DNA from: a virus
DNA length: 64,000 nt
IMG/VR virus record: IMGVR_UViG_3300023049_000387
Span: 1-64,000 of that record
Strand: one strand, 5' to 3'
Made by a program: the position numbers and the translations under genes. Position 1 is the first letter of the stretch, and every line of letters starts with the position of its first letter. Below are positions 14,471 to 21,797 of the stretch, in pieces. Under the pieces are notes generated by a model. It worked only from the letters and a program-made list of their open reading frames with translations. It was not told the DNA's origin and searched no databases.

Positions 14471-16696
14471 TTAGAAATTTTCGTTTAATGGAAAATTCTT
14501 TAGATAAATTTTATCATTGGCATTATCACCAAATATTAAATATTTAGAGTCATCACCCAATATATATTGATTCAATACTTTATTATGAGCTTCCTCTGGG
14601 ATAACATCACTAAAAAGTCTTATGTTAGTAACCTTCATATCAGATGCTAATATCTTAGGATTTTTATCAATATTATACTGAATAGGTTCTATGTCTTGTT
14701 TATTATAATACTCTTTTCTCAAAATTGTACTATTAAGCATTTTTGCATCATCTTCTATATCTACATTTCTCTTATATATATAATTTTCAATATACCTTTG
14801 ACGTTGGTTTAAATTTAGCACATAACAATACCAAGTATCTTCCTCTAATGCATCACTTTCCCCATCATTTAACTCAAATATATATTCTTCTTCATTCATA
14901 GTAACTGTAATGCTATCATTCTTTAGACTAGACTTCCATCCTTTATTAATCCCATTGTCATAAACGTCCATAAATTTATAAACTTCATCTTTTATGTAGT
15001 TATTTATACTAAACCAAACTTGTAATGATATGTTGTCAGATACATCAAGTATAGAATTAAAGTTCTTGTATTGAACTGCCAAACCATTATATTCTACTGT
15101 TGATAAATCATAACAATATTTAGATATTATGGTTGTTGAGTTTTCAATAAGTTCTTTATCAACTTCAGAAAAATACTCAAGTCTAATAGGATCTCTAGAT
15201 AAAGGTTGTTGTTCCTTCTTATTAGCAATTGACTTCTTATCTTGTTCTATCTCCTTTCCAAATAGTTCATCAATAGTAGTATTCTTTGTTAACTCACTAA
15301 TGCTATTAGAAATTTCTGGAATATCTGTCTGAACATTTGATTTTTGAGAATATTTTTTGAGAATAAGTTTATAATAAACAGCCGCATTATTAAAATTTCT
15401 AAACTGTTGAGCATGGTCAACTTGATACATTCTATTAACTTGACAAAAATGTATAAAATCTTCTTTAGAAGGTCTTCTCTGGACACCAAACATTTCCTTA
15501 AATTGTTTCTTTGTTATATGTGCTTCCATTGAATCAAATAATCCTAAATCGAATATGTTCATCTTAATCTGTGAGTCTGGAAAATTATTACCATCAATAG
15601 ATATTTTTAAATCTCCCTCACACACAACATTATATAATTGATATTCATTAAGTGTGTGGTCTTGACCATTGGCATCTGGATCAGTTGCATAATAAGTTAC
15701 TTTATGTCCTAGTACTTGTTCAGAGTCTGTACTTAATTTTTCATATAGTTGAGTAGCTTGTGTTTGTTCATAAGGATTATATAACTGAGCCTTGTCTGTA
15801 TCTGTCATTGGTTTAAATGCATCATTCTCACCTTCACAGTTGTTACCTGTTGTGTTTAAATTATCATTCATTATATACTTACCTTCACTGTTTATATAGC
15901 CTATCTGGTTGGATTTACAACATTCTCTTATCCCAAATAGATTACTCTTTTTATAATCTTCCTTAACATTTTGAAAATCTCCTACTAAATTTATGTCTTG
16001 AAACCTAGACACTGATCCCGATTTGTTATCAATAAGATATTCTATTTCAAAGAAACGTATAGGGTTTATCCTTTTGGTTGTTATATTTTCTTTAGTCAAT
16101 GGTTCCCATTCAGTCCAAGTTCTAGAGTTATCTTGTGAGAATCTATACTTTATACTTATGTCATCTAAACTAGTTATATTAATGATTTGTATATCTTCTA
16201 ATTTAAAAACTTTATATATGAAAGGTGCTTTTACTATCTTAGAATCACCTGGCTCTATATAAAATGCTTGTTCACCATTGAATTGTATTTCTTGTCTATC
16301 TATAATACCTTCTAATTTATATTCTAGTATTCTTATACTACCTATTTCAGAAGTTCCCTTTCTCACCCATTTAATTTCAAGGTACATACTATCTAGTGTA
16401 TCAACAACTGGGAAGTTGGTTATATTAATATTTAAGTCTAACCACTCAGACCATGTGTTACCATCTCTGGAAACTCTATAATATTGTAAGAGAAATCTAT
16501 CTTGTTTAAGACCTAAACTATCGTATGTAAATCTTTTGAACTTTTCCACATTATCTAACTTATCAAAAGATAATATGTATTCATCATTGATAGAATTTAG
16601 ATAAGGAGTTTCATCTTCAACACCAGTTGCCATCACGTCATATTCATCTGATATAGTTATTATTCCTTTCTCAAAATCTGAGTTTATATTTACCAT
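14471..16696 (-). CDS. large virion structural protein, tail/baseplate type (741 aa)
   Basis: The N-terminal half contains two related beta-domains. Each carries a Trp-rich turn, YYRVSRDGNTWSEWLDLNIN near residue 90 and YRFSQDNSRTWTEWEPL near residue 190, followed by (Y/F)(L/E)IE(Y/W) strands. The middle is Gln/Asn-rich and the C-terminal third looks like a concanavalin-type beta-sandwich (NISLQVWFSINNY, WYCYVLNLNQRQ). Size, repeats and TTAATATATA upstream (16702-16711) point to a virion protein such as a baseplate or tail-fibre component. The exact role is unknown. Confidence 0.6.
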   Translation of the reverse strand: MVNINSDFEKGIITISDEYDVMATGVEDETPYLNSINDEYILSFDKLDNVEKFKRFTYDSLGLKQDRFLLQYYRVSRDGNTWSEWLDLNINITNFPVVDTLDSMYLEIKWVRKGTSEIGSIRILEYKLEGIIDRQEIQFNGEQAFYIEPGDSKIVKAPFIYKVFKLEDIQIINITSLDDISIKYRFSQDNSRTWTEWEPLTKENITTKRINPIRFFEIEYLIDNKSGSVSRFQDINLVGDFQNVKEDYKKSNLFGIRECCKSNQIGYINSEGKYIMNDNLNTTGNNCEGENDAFKPMTDTDKAQLYNPYEQTQATQLYEKLSTDSEQVLGHKVTYYATDPDANGQDHTLNEYQLYNVVCEGDLKISIDGNNFPDSQIKMNIFDLGLFDSMEAHITKKQFKEMFGVQRRPSKEDFIHFCQVNRMYQVDHAQQFRNFNNAAVYYKLILKKYSQKSNVQTDIPEISNSISELTKNTTIDELFGKEIEQDKKSIANKKEQQPLSRDPIRLEYFSEVDKELIENSTTIISKYCYDLSTVEYNGLAVQYKNFNSILDVSDNISLQVWFSINNYIKDEVYKFMDVYDNGINKGWKSSLKNDSITVTMNEEEYIFELNDGESDALEEDTWYCYVLNLNQRQRYIENYIYKRNVDIEDDAKMLNSTILRKEYYNKQDIEPIQYNIDKNPKILASDMKVTNIRLFSDVIPEEAHNKVLNQYILGDDSKYLIFGDNANDKIYLKNFPLNENF

Positions 16697-16739
16697 AACT
16701 CTATATATTAAAAAAGATTATTTTAATTTAAAAAAAACC

Positions 16740-16770
16740 TTGTATAAACCATTTATTTATATTATATTTG
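16740..16770 (+). promoter_or_regulatory. Bacteroidetes-type promoter of tRNA cluster 3
   Basis: TTG at 16740 and TATATTTG at 16763-16770, same 23-nt offset as at cluster 2. The sequence from here to the leader start codon is a diverged copy of the cluster 2 upstream region. Confidence 0.75.
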
Positions 16771-16839
16771 CATAGAAATAATATAATTCTAAACTTTTAT
16801 AAAAAAAAGTCTATAAATAACCATAGAGAGAAATAAAAG

Positions 16840-16849
16840 TTAATATATA
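16840..16849 (+). promoter_or_regulatory. TTAATATATA motif before tRNA leader 3
   Basis: The motif lies 8 nt before leader ORF 3 in the same place as at leader 2. Confidence 0.5.
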
Positions 16850-16856
16850 AAACATA

Positions 16857-16961
16857 ATGAAAAATTTAAACTTAAACATAGTAGTTAACCCTCAACCCCA
16901 AGTTGATATCGATCAGGATTCTGATACGAAAGGTGCTAACTATGTTTTAAATTTAAGTTGA
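16857..16961 (+). CDS. tRNA-cluster leader peptide 3 (34 aa), Pro/Gln/Asp-rich
   Basis: The peptide is MKNLNLNIVVN, then PQPQVDIDQDSD, then TKGANYVLNLS. The control stretch has Pro (CCU, CCC), Gln (CAA, CAA, CAG) and Asp (GAU four times). The six tRNAs downstream are Asp(GUC) x2, Gln(UUG) x2 and Pro(UGG) x2, an exact match of specificities. TGCTAACT just after the stretch (16934-16941) can pair with the terminator 5' arm GGTTAG(T) over about 7 bp including G-U pairs, weaker than at leader 2. The first seven residues are identical to leader 2, so the two modules share ancestry while their control codons diverged to fit different tRNAs. Confidence 0.78.
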   Translation: MKNLNLNIVVNPQPQVDIDQDSDTKGANYVLNLS

Positions 16962-16980
16962 TATTTAAATAATAAAAACA

Positions 16981-17019
16981 AAAACTCGGTTAGTCTTTTA
17001 GATTAACCGAGTTTTTTTT
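16981..17019 (+). terminator. intrinsic terminator / attenuator before tRNA cluster 3
   Basis: Stem AAAACTCGGTTA/TAACCGAGTTTT with loop GTCTTTTAGAT is followed by further T residues. It ends 8 nt before tRNA-Asp. Confidence 0.88.
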
Positions 17020-17027
17020 GTTTATAT

Positions 17028-17100
17028 AGCTCTGAGGTCAAATGGTTAAGATGTACGTCTGTCTCACGTAACGGAGTGGGTTCGATTCCCATCAGAGCTG
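17028..17100 (+). tRNA. tRNA-Asp(GUC)
   Basis: Acceptor AGCTCTG/CAGAGCT, stem TACGT/ACGTA around loop CTGTCTC, anticodon GTC, discriminator G as for Asp. Confidence 0.93.
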
Positions 17101-17112
17101 CTAATATTAAAT

Positions 17113-17186
17113 TGCCCCATAGTGTAATTGGCTAACACATCTGGTTTTGGTCCAGAAGATTGCAGGTTCGAACCCTGCTGGGGTAA
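17113..17186 (+). tRNA. tRNA-Gln(UUG)
   Basis: Acceptor TGCCCCA/TGGGGTA, stem TCTGG/CCAGA around loop TTTTGGT, anticodon TTG. Confidence 0.92.
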
Positions 17187-17194
17187 CAAGTTAA

Positions 17195-17270
17195 TCGAGA
17201 AGTGACTAAGGTTATAAGCACGGGTGCATTGGAGGCATCAGTTAGCAGGTTCGATTCCTGTCTTCTCGAC
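17195..17270 (+). tRNA. tRNA-Pro(UGG)
   Basis: Acceptor TCGAGAA/TTCTCGA, stem GGTGC/GCATC around loop ATTGGAG, anticodon TGG. The discriminator would be C, unusual for Pro. Confidence 0.8.
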
Positions 17271-17281
17271 AAATTTTTAAT

Positions 17282-17353
17282 AGTCCATTAGTGTAAAGGT
17301 TATCATTTCCGACTGTCTCTCGGAAGATAGGGGTTCGAATCCCCTATGGACTG
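17282..17353 (+). tRNA. tRNA-Asp(GUC), second copy
   Basis: Acceptor AGTCCAT/ATGGACT, stem TCCGA/TCGGA around loop CTGTCTC, anticodon GTC, discriminator G. Confidence 0.92.
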
Positions 17354-17359
17354 CAAAAA

Positions 17360-17433
17360 TGCTCTATAGTGTAATTGGTTAACACGTCTGGCTTTGGTCC
17401 AGGAGATTGTAGGTTCGAACCCTACTGGGGCAA
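17360..17433 (+). tRNA. tRNA-Gln(UUG), second copy
   Basis: Acceptor TGCTCTA/TGGGGCA, stem TCTGG/CCAGG around loop CTTTGGT, anticodon TTG. It is close in sequence to the first Gln gene, indicating duplication within the cluster. Confidence 0.9.
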
Positions 17434-17442
17434 CAAGTATAG

Positions 17443-17515
17443 CGAGGGTGTAGTGTAATCTGGTAACACACGATGTTTGGGACATCGAATTGCTGTTCGA
17501 ATCGGACATCTTCGA
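17443..17515 (+). tRNA. tRNA-Pro(UGG), weak T-arm
   Basis: Acceptor CGAGGGT/ATCTTCG with wobble pairs, stem CGATG/CATCG around loop TTTGGGA, anticodon TGG. The T-stem (TGCTG/CGGAC) pairs in only about three positions, so this copy may be impaired. Confidence 0.7.
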
Positions 17516-17535
17516 CAAAAATTATAGTTAAAACT

Positions 17536-17590
17536 AAATGTTGTTAATAAGCAACATTTTAGCACTTTTTGTTGTTAATAAGCAACAAAA
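17536..17590. repeat. twin hairpins with identical core GTTGTTAATAAGCAAC
   Basis: Two hairpins share the core GTTGTTAATAAGCAAC but have different, still paired, outer stems: AAATGTTG/CAACATTT (17536-17559) and TTTTGTTG/CAACAAAA (17567-17590). They lie between the last tRNA of cluster 3 and a promoter at 17633-17640. They may be terminators or paired operator sites. The compensating outer-stem changes suggest that structure or symmetry is selected. Confidence 0.6.
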
Positions 17591-17632
17591 AAAATTAACA
17601 CAAAAAACAACATATAATTCAAACTAAACTGT

Positions 17633-17640
17633 TATATTTG
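17633..17640 (+). promoter_or_regulatory. TATATTTG promoter box
   Basis: A -7 type box 13 nt before the next start codon and just downstream of the twin hairpins, which could act as its operators. Confidence 0.5.
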
Positions 17641-17652
17641 AATATATAGTAT

Positions 17653-18105
17653 ATGGATCGTATATATAAAATTAAGTTTGATGTTACTGATGAAGAGTTA
17701 GATGACCTATTTATGTATTTCTCTGATGAAGACCTAGATGATGTTGAAGAGTTAGAGGCTGAGGCATATTTCTATTTTCACGAAGAAGGTAACTATGTAT
17801 GTTATTTAATAACTACTGAGGTAGAGATGAGAACTTACGTGGGTGTTATAGATAAAAACAAAATAAATATATATGTTAAAGATTTTTCCGATAGAATATT
17901 AAATTCAACTGTTAATCTAGAAGATAACTTAAGACATAACATCGATAAGGAAAATTGTGAAGACTTTGAAGACTTCATTATTTGCCTAAATGAATGGGTT
18001 CTTGGAAAATTAGATATAGACTTTGTATTAGATAGGATATCTAGCGTAGGAATTGATAATCTAACAGAAAATGAAAAATACTTTTTAAACTCATATAAAA
18101 TATGA
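17653..18105 (+). CDS. acidic hypothetical protein (150 aa)
   Basis: A strongly acidic protein (MDRIYKIKFDVTDEELDDLF...), with Asp/Glu-rich patches throughout. Its negative surface could mimic nucleic acid, but no family is recognised. The next gene overlaps its stop by 4 nt, so the two form an operon from the promoter at 17633. Confidence 0.6.
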   Translation: MDRIYKIKFDVTDEELDDLFMYFSDEDLDDVEELEAEAYFYFHEEGNYVCYLITTEVEMRTYVGVIDKNKINIYVKDFSDRILNSTVNLEDNLRHNIDKENCEDFEDFIICLNEWVLGKLDIDFVLDRISSVGIDNLTENEKYFLNSYKI

Positions 18106-18482
18106 ATATATTCTTAGATGATATAAGAGAACCAAATATGTCACATAATAAAACTAAAGGATTAGGTAATGAATATTCTGATTCTAATAAATGGATTATA
18201 ATAAGAGATTATTTTTCTTTCATTAAATTCTTAGATGATAATATAGAAAATATAACACTTATATCATTTGATCACGACATAGCTTCATATAAAGATAGTA
18301 AAGAATACACTGGTAAAGATGCTGCCAATTATTTAATAGAGATATGTTTAGATAATAGTTTAAAAATGCCTAAATGGTATGTACATTCTGACAACACAGT
18401 TGGTGCTCATAATATAAATAGCATACTACATAACTATGTTAGGGTTGTTGAGCAGTTTAAAGGTCCAAATCACCACCTCTAG
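18102..18482 (+). CDS. cyclic-phosphate processing receiver-domain (cREC) protein
   Basis: The 126-residue protein starts MNIFLDDIREP and has SFDHDIASYKDS, TGKDAANYLIEICLDN and WYVHSDNTVGAHNI. These blocks define the receiver-like domain named for predicted processing of cyclic-phosphate RNA ends. The paired Asp residues (LDD, FDHD) and HSDN are the family's putative active site. Genes for it are frequent in phages and near RNA-repair enzymes. A P-loop kinase-like gene follows within 1.1 kb, and tRNA cluster 3 lies just upstream, consistent with RNA end repair. The biochemical role is not established. Confidence 0.7.
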   Translation: MNIFLDDIREPNMSHNKTKGLGNEYSDSNKWIIIRDYFSFIKFLDDNIENITLISFDHDIASYKDSKEYTGKDAANYLIEICLDNSLKMPKWYVHSDNTVGAHNINSILHNYVRVVEQFKGPNHHL

Positions 18483-19494
18483 TGTTATATCCACCACATG
18501 TGCTATCAAGTAGATAGTATCCCTCATATTCTACATTATTGTTATATAAAATTTTTCTTTCCTTATCGTAATTTCTGAAAGTATCCATAAATGGATAAGC
18601 ATTATAATCACCTTCTAACTTTATGTTCATATTAACTCTATATGTCTTATCACCATAGTTCATTAAATCCATGTTTTTAATACTATTGTGAGTTCTGTAA
18701 CCCCAACCATTATCCTTAGCATATTTAACTAACTTATCACCATCTGAATCAGTGAAATAATATCTTCTATCCATATAATATTCTACATCCCCAAGTTCAT
18801 CACTTATAGTATTAATACCATTTAGTTTAAATACTAAAGCTCTAGCTAATAACTTACCATCTTTAACTAATATTGCTAGGCTACAAACATCTTTATTATT
18901 TACAAACATTTTAAACAAATTAGAATCAACGCCTACCATACAAGACTTCCCTAGTGTACCAGTTCGTTTTTTTATAAAGTGTTTGTCCGCGTCATACCAC
19001 TCTGGTATTTCATCACCAGATACTATTTCAATGTGTGCTTCTGAATAATTTGAGTTTGATTTATATTTATTTACAAAATTTTCAACTTCTTCTTTACTAA
19101 ATCGGCTCGGGAATGCTCTATTAATAAATTTGCCTATTTTAAACTCACTTCTATTCCCTTTGTATATGCCACCAACATCATTATTGTGTATCTCATCTGC
19201 CAATTCTTCACTAAACTCATCAAATTTAGTTATGGGTACTCTGACATTATTATTAACTTTTCTAATAGCACTATTCATTGTTGTAAAACTAACATATCCT
19301 TCTTTTTTACCGTTATCAATAAAAGTTATATCTGGGTTTATATCCTCGCCTTCTAATGAAAGTAATGCATCTGATATATCACCACCAATTATTGATATAG
19401 TATTTCTAAAATTTGGTGAGTAATACACAACAGATTCTGTTATTAACTTTTCCATAATAGAATGGTTTTTAAAACTTAAATAATTTTTAATCAT
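18457..19494 (-). CDS. conserved phage protein with capsid-targeting-like N-terminus (345 aa)
   Basis: It begins MIKNYLSFKNHSIMEKLITE followed by SVVYY. The run LITE|S fits a prohead-protease-type site. The body has a block seen in many phage proteins of unknown function: GTLGKSCMVG, then VCSLAILVKDGKLLARALVF, YYMDRRYYFTDSDGDKLVKYAKDNGW. TTAATATATA lies 7 nt upstream (19501-19510). Its C-terminus overlaps the 3' end of the cREC gene on the other strand. Probably a virion-associated protein; function unknown. Confidence 0.62.
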   Translation of the reverse strand: MIKNYLSFKNHSIMEKLITESVVYYSPNFRNTISIIGGDISDALLSLEGEDINPDITFIDNGKKEGYVSFTTMNSAIRKVNNNVRVPITKFDEFSEELADEIHNNDVGGIYKGNRSEFKIGKFINRAFPSRFSKEEVENFVNKYKSNSNYSEAHIEIVSGDEIPEWYDADKHFIKKRTGTLGKSCMVGVDSNLFKMFVNNKDVCSLAILVKDGKLLARALVFKLNGINTISDELGDVEYYMDRRYYFTDSDGDKLVKYAKDNGWGYRTHNSIKNMDLMNYGDKTYRVNMNIKLEGDYNAYPFMDTFRNYDKERKILYNNNVEYEGYYLLDSTCGGYNTRGGDLDL

Positions 19495-19520
19495 ATAAGG
19501 TATATATTAAATATAATTAC

Positions 19521-19528
19521 TACATTTG
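19521..19528 (+). promoter_or_regulatory. TACATTTG promoter box
   Basis: Matches the TAnnTTTG consensus and lies only 5 nt before the ATG, implying a very short or leaderless mRNA. Confidence 0.45.
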
Positions 19529-19532
19529 CAAA

Positions 19533-20051
19533 ATGAAGCCAGCCTTAAACATATCCGAATTAAAGACACCATTTATCATAATGTTGATTGGATTACCACT
19601 ATCTGGCAAAACCACTTGGATTAAAGAGAATATACTAAATATGAAAGGTTATGAAAATATTGATATTATATCTAGAGATGATATAATTATGGAGTTATCA
19701 AGTAGTGATGATTATAATAAGTCTTATTCAGAAGTTGATGAGAAAGAAGTAAATACACTATTAAGAGAAAGGCTCATAGAATCTAACAAAAATAGAAGAT
19801 GTGCTATTGTTGATATGACTAATATGTCTAAAAAAAGAAAAAACACTCTTAACTATTTTAAAAAAGATTATACTAGAGTAGCTATTTTATTCCCTTTGTT
19901 AGATGATGAAAAGTATACTATTAGAAATGATAAAAGAAAACGAGAAGAAAAAAAGCATATCTCCTTAACAGTATTAAAGGATATGTTAGAAAAATACGCA
20001 ATTATTAATGAGGAAGATAAATTTGATATAGTAGTTACCGTTGAAAAATAA
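19533..20051 (+). CDS. P-loop kinase, polynucleotide-kinase-like (172 aa)
   Basis: MLIGLPLSGKTTW at about 16-28 is a Walker A motif (GLPLSGKT). It is followed by a kinase core with SRDDI (like SxD of polynucleotide kinases), CAIVDMTNMSKKRKN (the conserved (I/V)VD(D/M)TN motif) and the basic lid IRNDKRKREEKKHI. This is the AAA_33/T4 Pnkp kinase-domain pattern, which phosphorylates 5'-OH RNA or DNA ends. The 3'-phosphatase domain of T4 Pnkp is absent. Its position between the cREC gene and a DNA methylase suggests nucleic-acid repair. Confidence 0.78.
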   Translation: MKPALNISELKTPFIIMLIGLPLSGKTTWIKENILNMKGYENIDIISRDDIIMELSSSDDYNKSYSEVDEKEVNTLLRERLIESNKNRRCAIVDMTNMSKKRKNTLNYFKKDYTRVAILFPLLDDEKYTIRNDKRKREEKKHISLTVLKDMLEKYAIINEEDKFDIVVTVEK

Positions 20052-20063
20052 ATAAAAATATAA

Positions 20064-20765
20064 ATGAAGTATTTAGGGAGTAAGAATAGAATATCTAAGT
20101 ACATATTGCCAATTATACTAGAAGGTAGAACTAATGGACAATATTATGTCGAGCCTTTTGTGGGTGGTGGGAACACAATTGATAAAGTTGGTGGCAATAG
20201 AATTGGTTCTGATAGTAATAAATATATGATAGCACTACACAAAGCTTTACAAAAAGGCTGGATACCACCAAAGAATGTGTCTAAGGAAGAATATCTACAT
20301 TTGAAGGATAACAGAGATGATTATCCACTTGAAATGGTTGGTTACTTTGCTACACAACTAGTATTCGGTAGTGTGTGGTTCGGCTCTTATAGAAGAGATA
20401 ACAAAGGAAATAGAGACTATGATATTGAAGCATATAATAATGTTATGAAACAACAACCAAATCTAACAGATGTTGAATTTGTTTGTTGTAGCTATGAGTG
20501 TCTAGATATACCACCAAACAGTCTTATTTATTGCGATCCACCTTATAGAGGTGCTAGACCTTATATTGGTGATAATAAAATTAATCATAATATGTTTTGG
20601 GACTGGTGTAGAAAGGCATCAAATGAAGGTCATCAAGTATTTATAAGTGAATATAATGCTCCTGATGATTTTGAATGTGTGTGGGAAAAAGAAATATCAT
20701 CAAGTGGGAATGGGATAACAGATAAAAAGTTAAGAGCCACAGAAAAACTATTCACAATAAAATAA
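20064..20765 (+). CDS. DNA N6-adenine methyltransferase (Dam/D12 class)
   Basis: The 233-residue protein has VEPFVGGGNTID (AdoMet-binding motif I), YCDPPYRG (catalytic DPPY) and ISEYNAPDDFECVWEKE, as in Dam-type D12 enzymes. It starts MKYLGSKNRISKYILPII, the usual (Y/P)xGxKxRxxxxI opening. It should methylate adenine in phage DNA, giving restriction protection or timing signals. The recognition site cannot be read from the sequence, although Dam-like enzymes often use GATC. No cognate nuclease is nearby. Confidence 0.88.
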   Translation: MKYLGSKNRISKYILPIILEGRTNGQYYVEPFVGGGNTIDKVGGNRIGSDSNKYMIALHKALQKGWIPPKNVSKEEYLHLKDNRDDYPLEMVGYFATQLVFGSVWFGSYRRDNKGNRDYDIEAYNNVMKQQPNLTDVEFVCCSYECLDIPPNSLIYCDPPYRGARPYIGDNKINHNMFWDWCRKASNEGHQVFISEYNAPDDFECVWEKEISSSGNGITDKKLRATEKLFTIK

Positions 20766-20794
20766 AAAATATATACAAATCAATTATTTATTCG

Positions 20795-20802
20795 TATATT
20801 TG
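20795..20802 (+). promoter_or_regulatory. TATATTTG promoter box
   Basis: A -7 type box 33 nt before the next small gene and upstream of the two tRNA-like genes. Confidence 0.5.
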
Positions 20803-20834
20803 TTTAAACAAAACCATAAACTAAAACTATAACC

Positions 20835-21074
20835 ATGGTAGACACATTTAAAAATCATAGATTTGAAAGAAATTTATTAGAGAAAAAAATGGTAGATGAG
20901 TTCTCAGAGGAAGTAAACTTAGCAGAAATAGAATCAAGAGTTTTTGGTGATTTTAATTCTAAGTATGAAATACTAACAAAAAGAGAATTAAAAATTGTAA
21001 ATTCTACTGTACAATGGTTAGGTACAGAAGTTGGACAAGACTATCTTAAAAGATGTGGATTTGAAAAAGTATAG
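20835..21074 (+). CDS. hypothetical protein (79 aa)
   Basis: A charged helical protein (MVDTFKNHRFERNLLEKKMV...) ending RCGFEKV. It lies directly upstream of a tRNA-like gene and probably shares its transcript. No family recognised. Confidence 0.6.
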   Translation: MVDTFKNHRFERNLLEKKMVDEFSEEVNLAEIESRVFGDFNSKYEILTKRELKIVNSTVQWLGTEVGQDYLKRCGFEKV

Positions 21075-21079
21075 AATAT

Positions 21080-21166
21080 GAGAGAGTTCCAGAGTGGTCA
21101 AATGGGCTTATATAAAGTAATATGAGTGTCTTAACAGACTTCGGGGTTCGAATCCTATCCTCTCTC
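21080..21166 (+). tRNA. type II tRNA-like gene, anticodon uncertain
   Basis: Acceptor GAGAGAG/CTCTCTC is perfect. A D-region AGAGTGGTCAAATGGGC and a long variable arm (GTCT-TAAC-AGAC) resemble tRNA-Ser or Leu, and TTCGAAT is a normal T-loop. The anticodon arm is CTTATA-TAAAGTAA-TATGAG, with an 8-nt or larger loop, so no standard anticodon can be assigned. It may be a degenerate tRNA or one with an expanded loop. Confidence 0.5.
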
Positions 21167-21172
21167 ACTAAT

Positions 21173-21243
21173 TGGGTGCTAGTATAATAGGCAAAGCTTA
21201 ATTGTGATAAGCCCTTCCCATCTCGAAGGATAAAATCATAGCC
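21173..21243 (+). tRNA. degenerate tRNA-like sequence
   Basis: GGGTGCTAGTATAATAGGCA resembles the 5' half of a tRNA with a D-arm. A stem GCTTA/TAAGC surrounds loop ATTGTGA (TGT in frame, or GTG if shifted). The T-arm is poor (ATCTCGAAGGAT), and the 3' end ATAGCCC pairs only partly with the 5' end. I read it as a decayed tRNA. Confidence 0.35.
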
Positions 21244-21251
21244 CTTTGTAA

Positions 21252-21281
21252 AAAAGTTTATCTTTTAAAGATAAACTTTTT
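21252..21281 (+). terminator. intrinsic terminator after tRNA-like genes
   Basis: Stem AAAAGTTTATCTTT/AAAGATAAACTTTT with a minimal loop, followed by T residues, 19 nt before the next gene. Confidence 0.75.
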
Positions 21282-21299
21282 AAATTTAATTAAAAAATT

Positions 21300-21797
21300 A
21301 TGAAAAAAGAAGAAAATCTAGAATTAAGAATGTATGGACTAGTCCCTTATAATATATCGGACATACAAAAGGGAATACAGTTTGGACACTCCGTAGTTAG
21401 ATATGGAAGAAATGTTACTAAACTCAATTCCTTTAATAAATATCATAAACAGTATATAGATTGGGCAGATAATCACGAAACTTTTGTTATATTAAATGGT
21501 GGTACTACTAACATCAGAAAAGGTATTGATGGTAATTGTCTAGGTAGTCTCAATAATTATCACAAGATGTTAACTGATAGAGGTATCCTAACAAGTGATT
21601 TTTACGAACCAGATCTCGGAGATCAATTAACTGCCTTTTGTCTAATAATAGACGAGAGAGTTTTTAATAGGAAAAAATATCCTGAATATGACACTGACAT
21701 TCTTGGTGGTCAATCTTATGAAGAATGGGTTGATACAATAGGTGGTGAGGAAAATGTATTTATAAGAAATTTACTATATCCACTTAGACTAGCATGA
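21300..21797 (+). CDS. conserved phage protein, possible PTH2-like fold (165 aa)
   Basis: The N-terminus carries YGLVPYNISDIQKGIQFGHSVVRYG. It is followed by ETFVILNGGTTN, FYEPDLGDQLTAFCLIIDERVF and NVFIRNLLYPLRLA. These blocks recur in a phage protein family of unknown role. The (Y/L)VP..(L/I)S..Q.G.Q.GHA segment resembles the N-terminal strand and helix of PTH2-type peptidyl-tRNA hydrolases. If it acts on peptidyl-tRNA it would fit the tRNA theme, but catalytic residues cannot be confirmed. It overlaps the next gene by 4 nt. Confidence 0.6.
   Translation: MKKEENLELRMYGLVPYNISDIQKGIQFGHSVVRYGRNVTKLNSFNKYHKQYIDWADNHETFVILNGGTTNIRKGIDGNCLGSLNNYHKMLTDRGILTSDFYEPDLGDQLTAFCLIIDERVFNRKKYPEYDTDILGGQSYEEWVDTIGGEENVFIRNLLYPLRLA

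Noticed and set aside
17303-17518. A 71-residue minus-strand frame with VAPVGFEPTISW
   Set aside because: It is the reverse complement of tRNA genes; the GFEPT motif is a well-known false translation of tRNA T-arms.
21254-21281. A fourth tRNA attenuator
   Set aside because: This hairpin follows the tRNA-like genes instead of preceding them, and there is no leader ORF, so it is an ordinary terminator.
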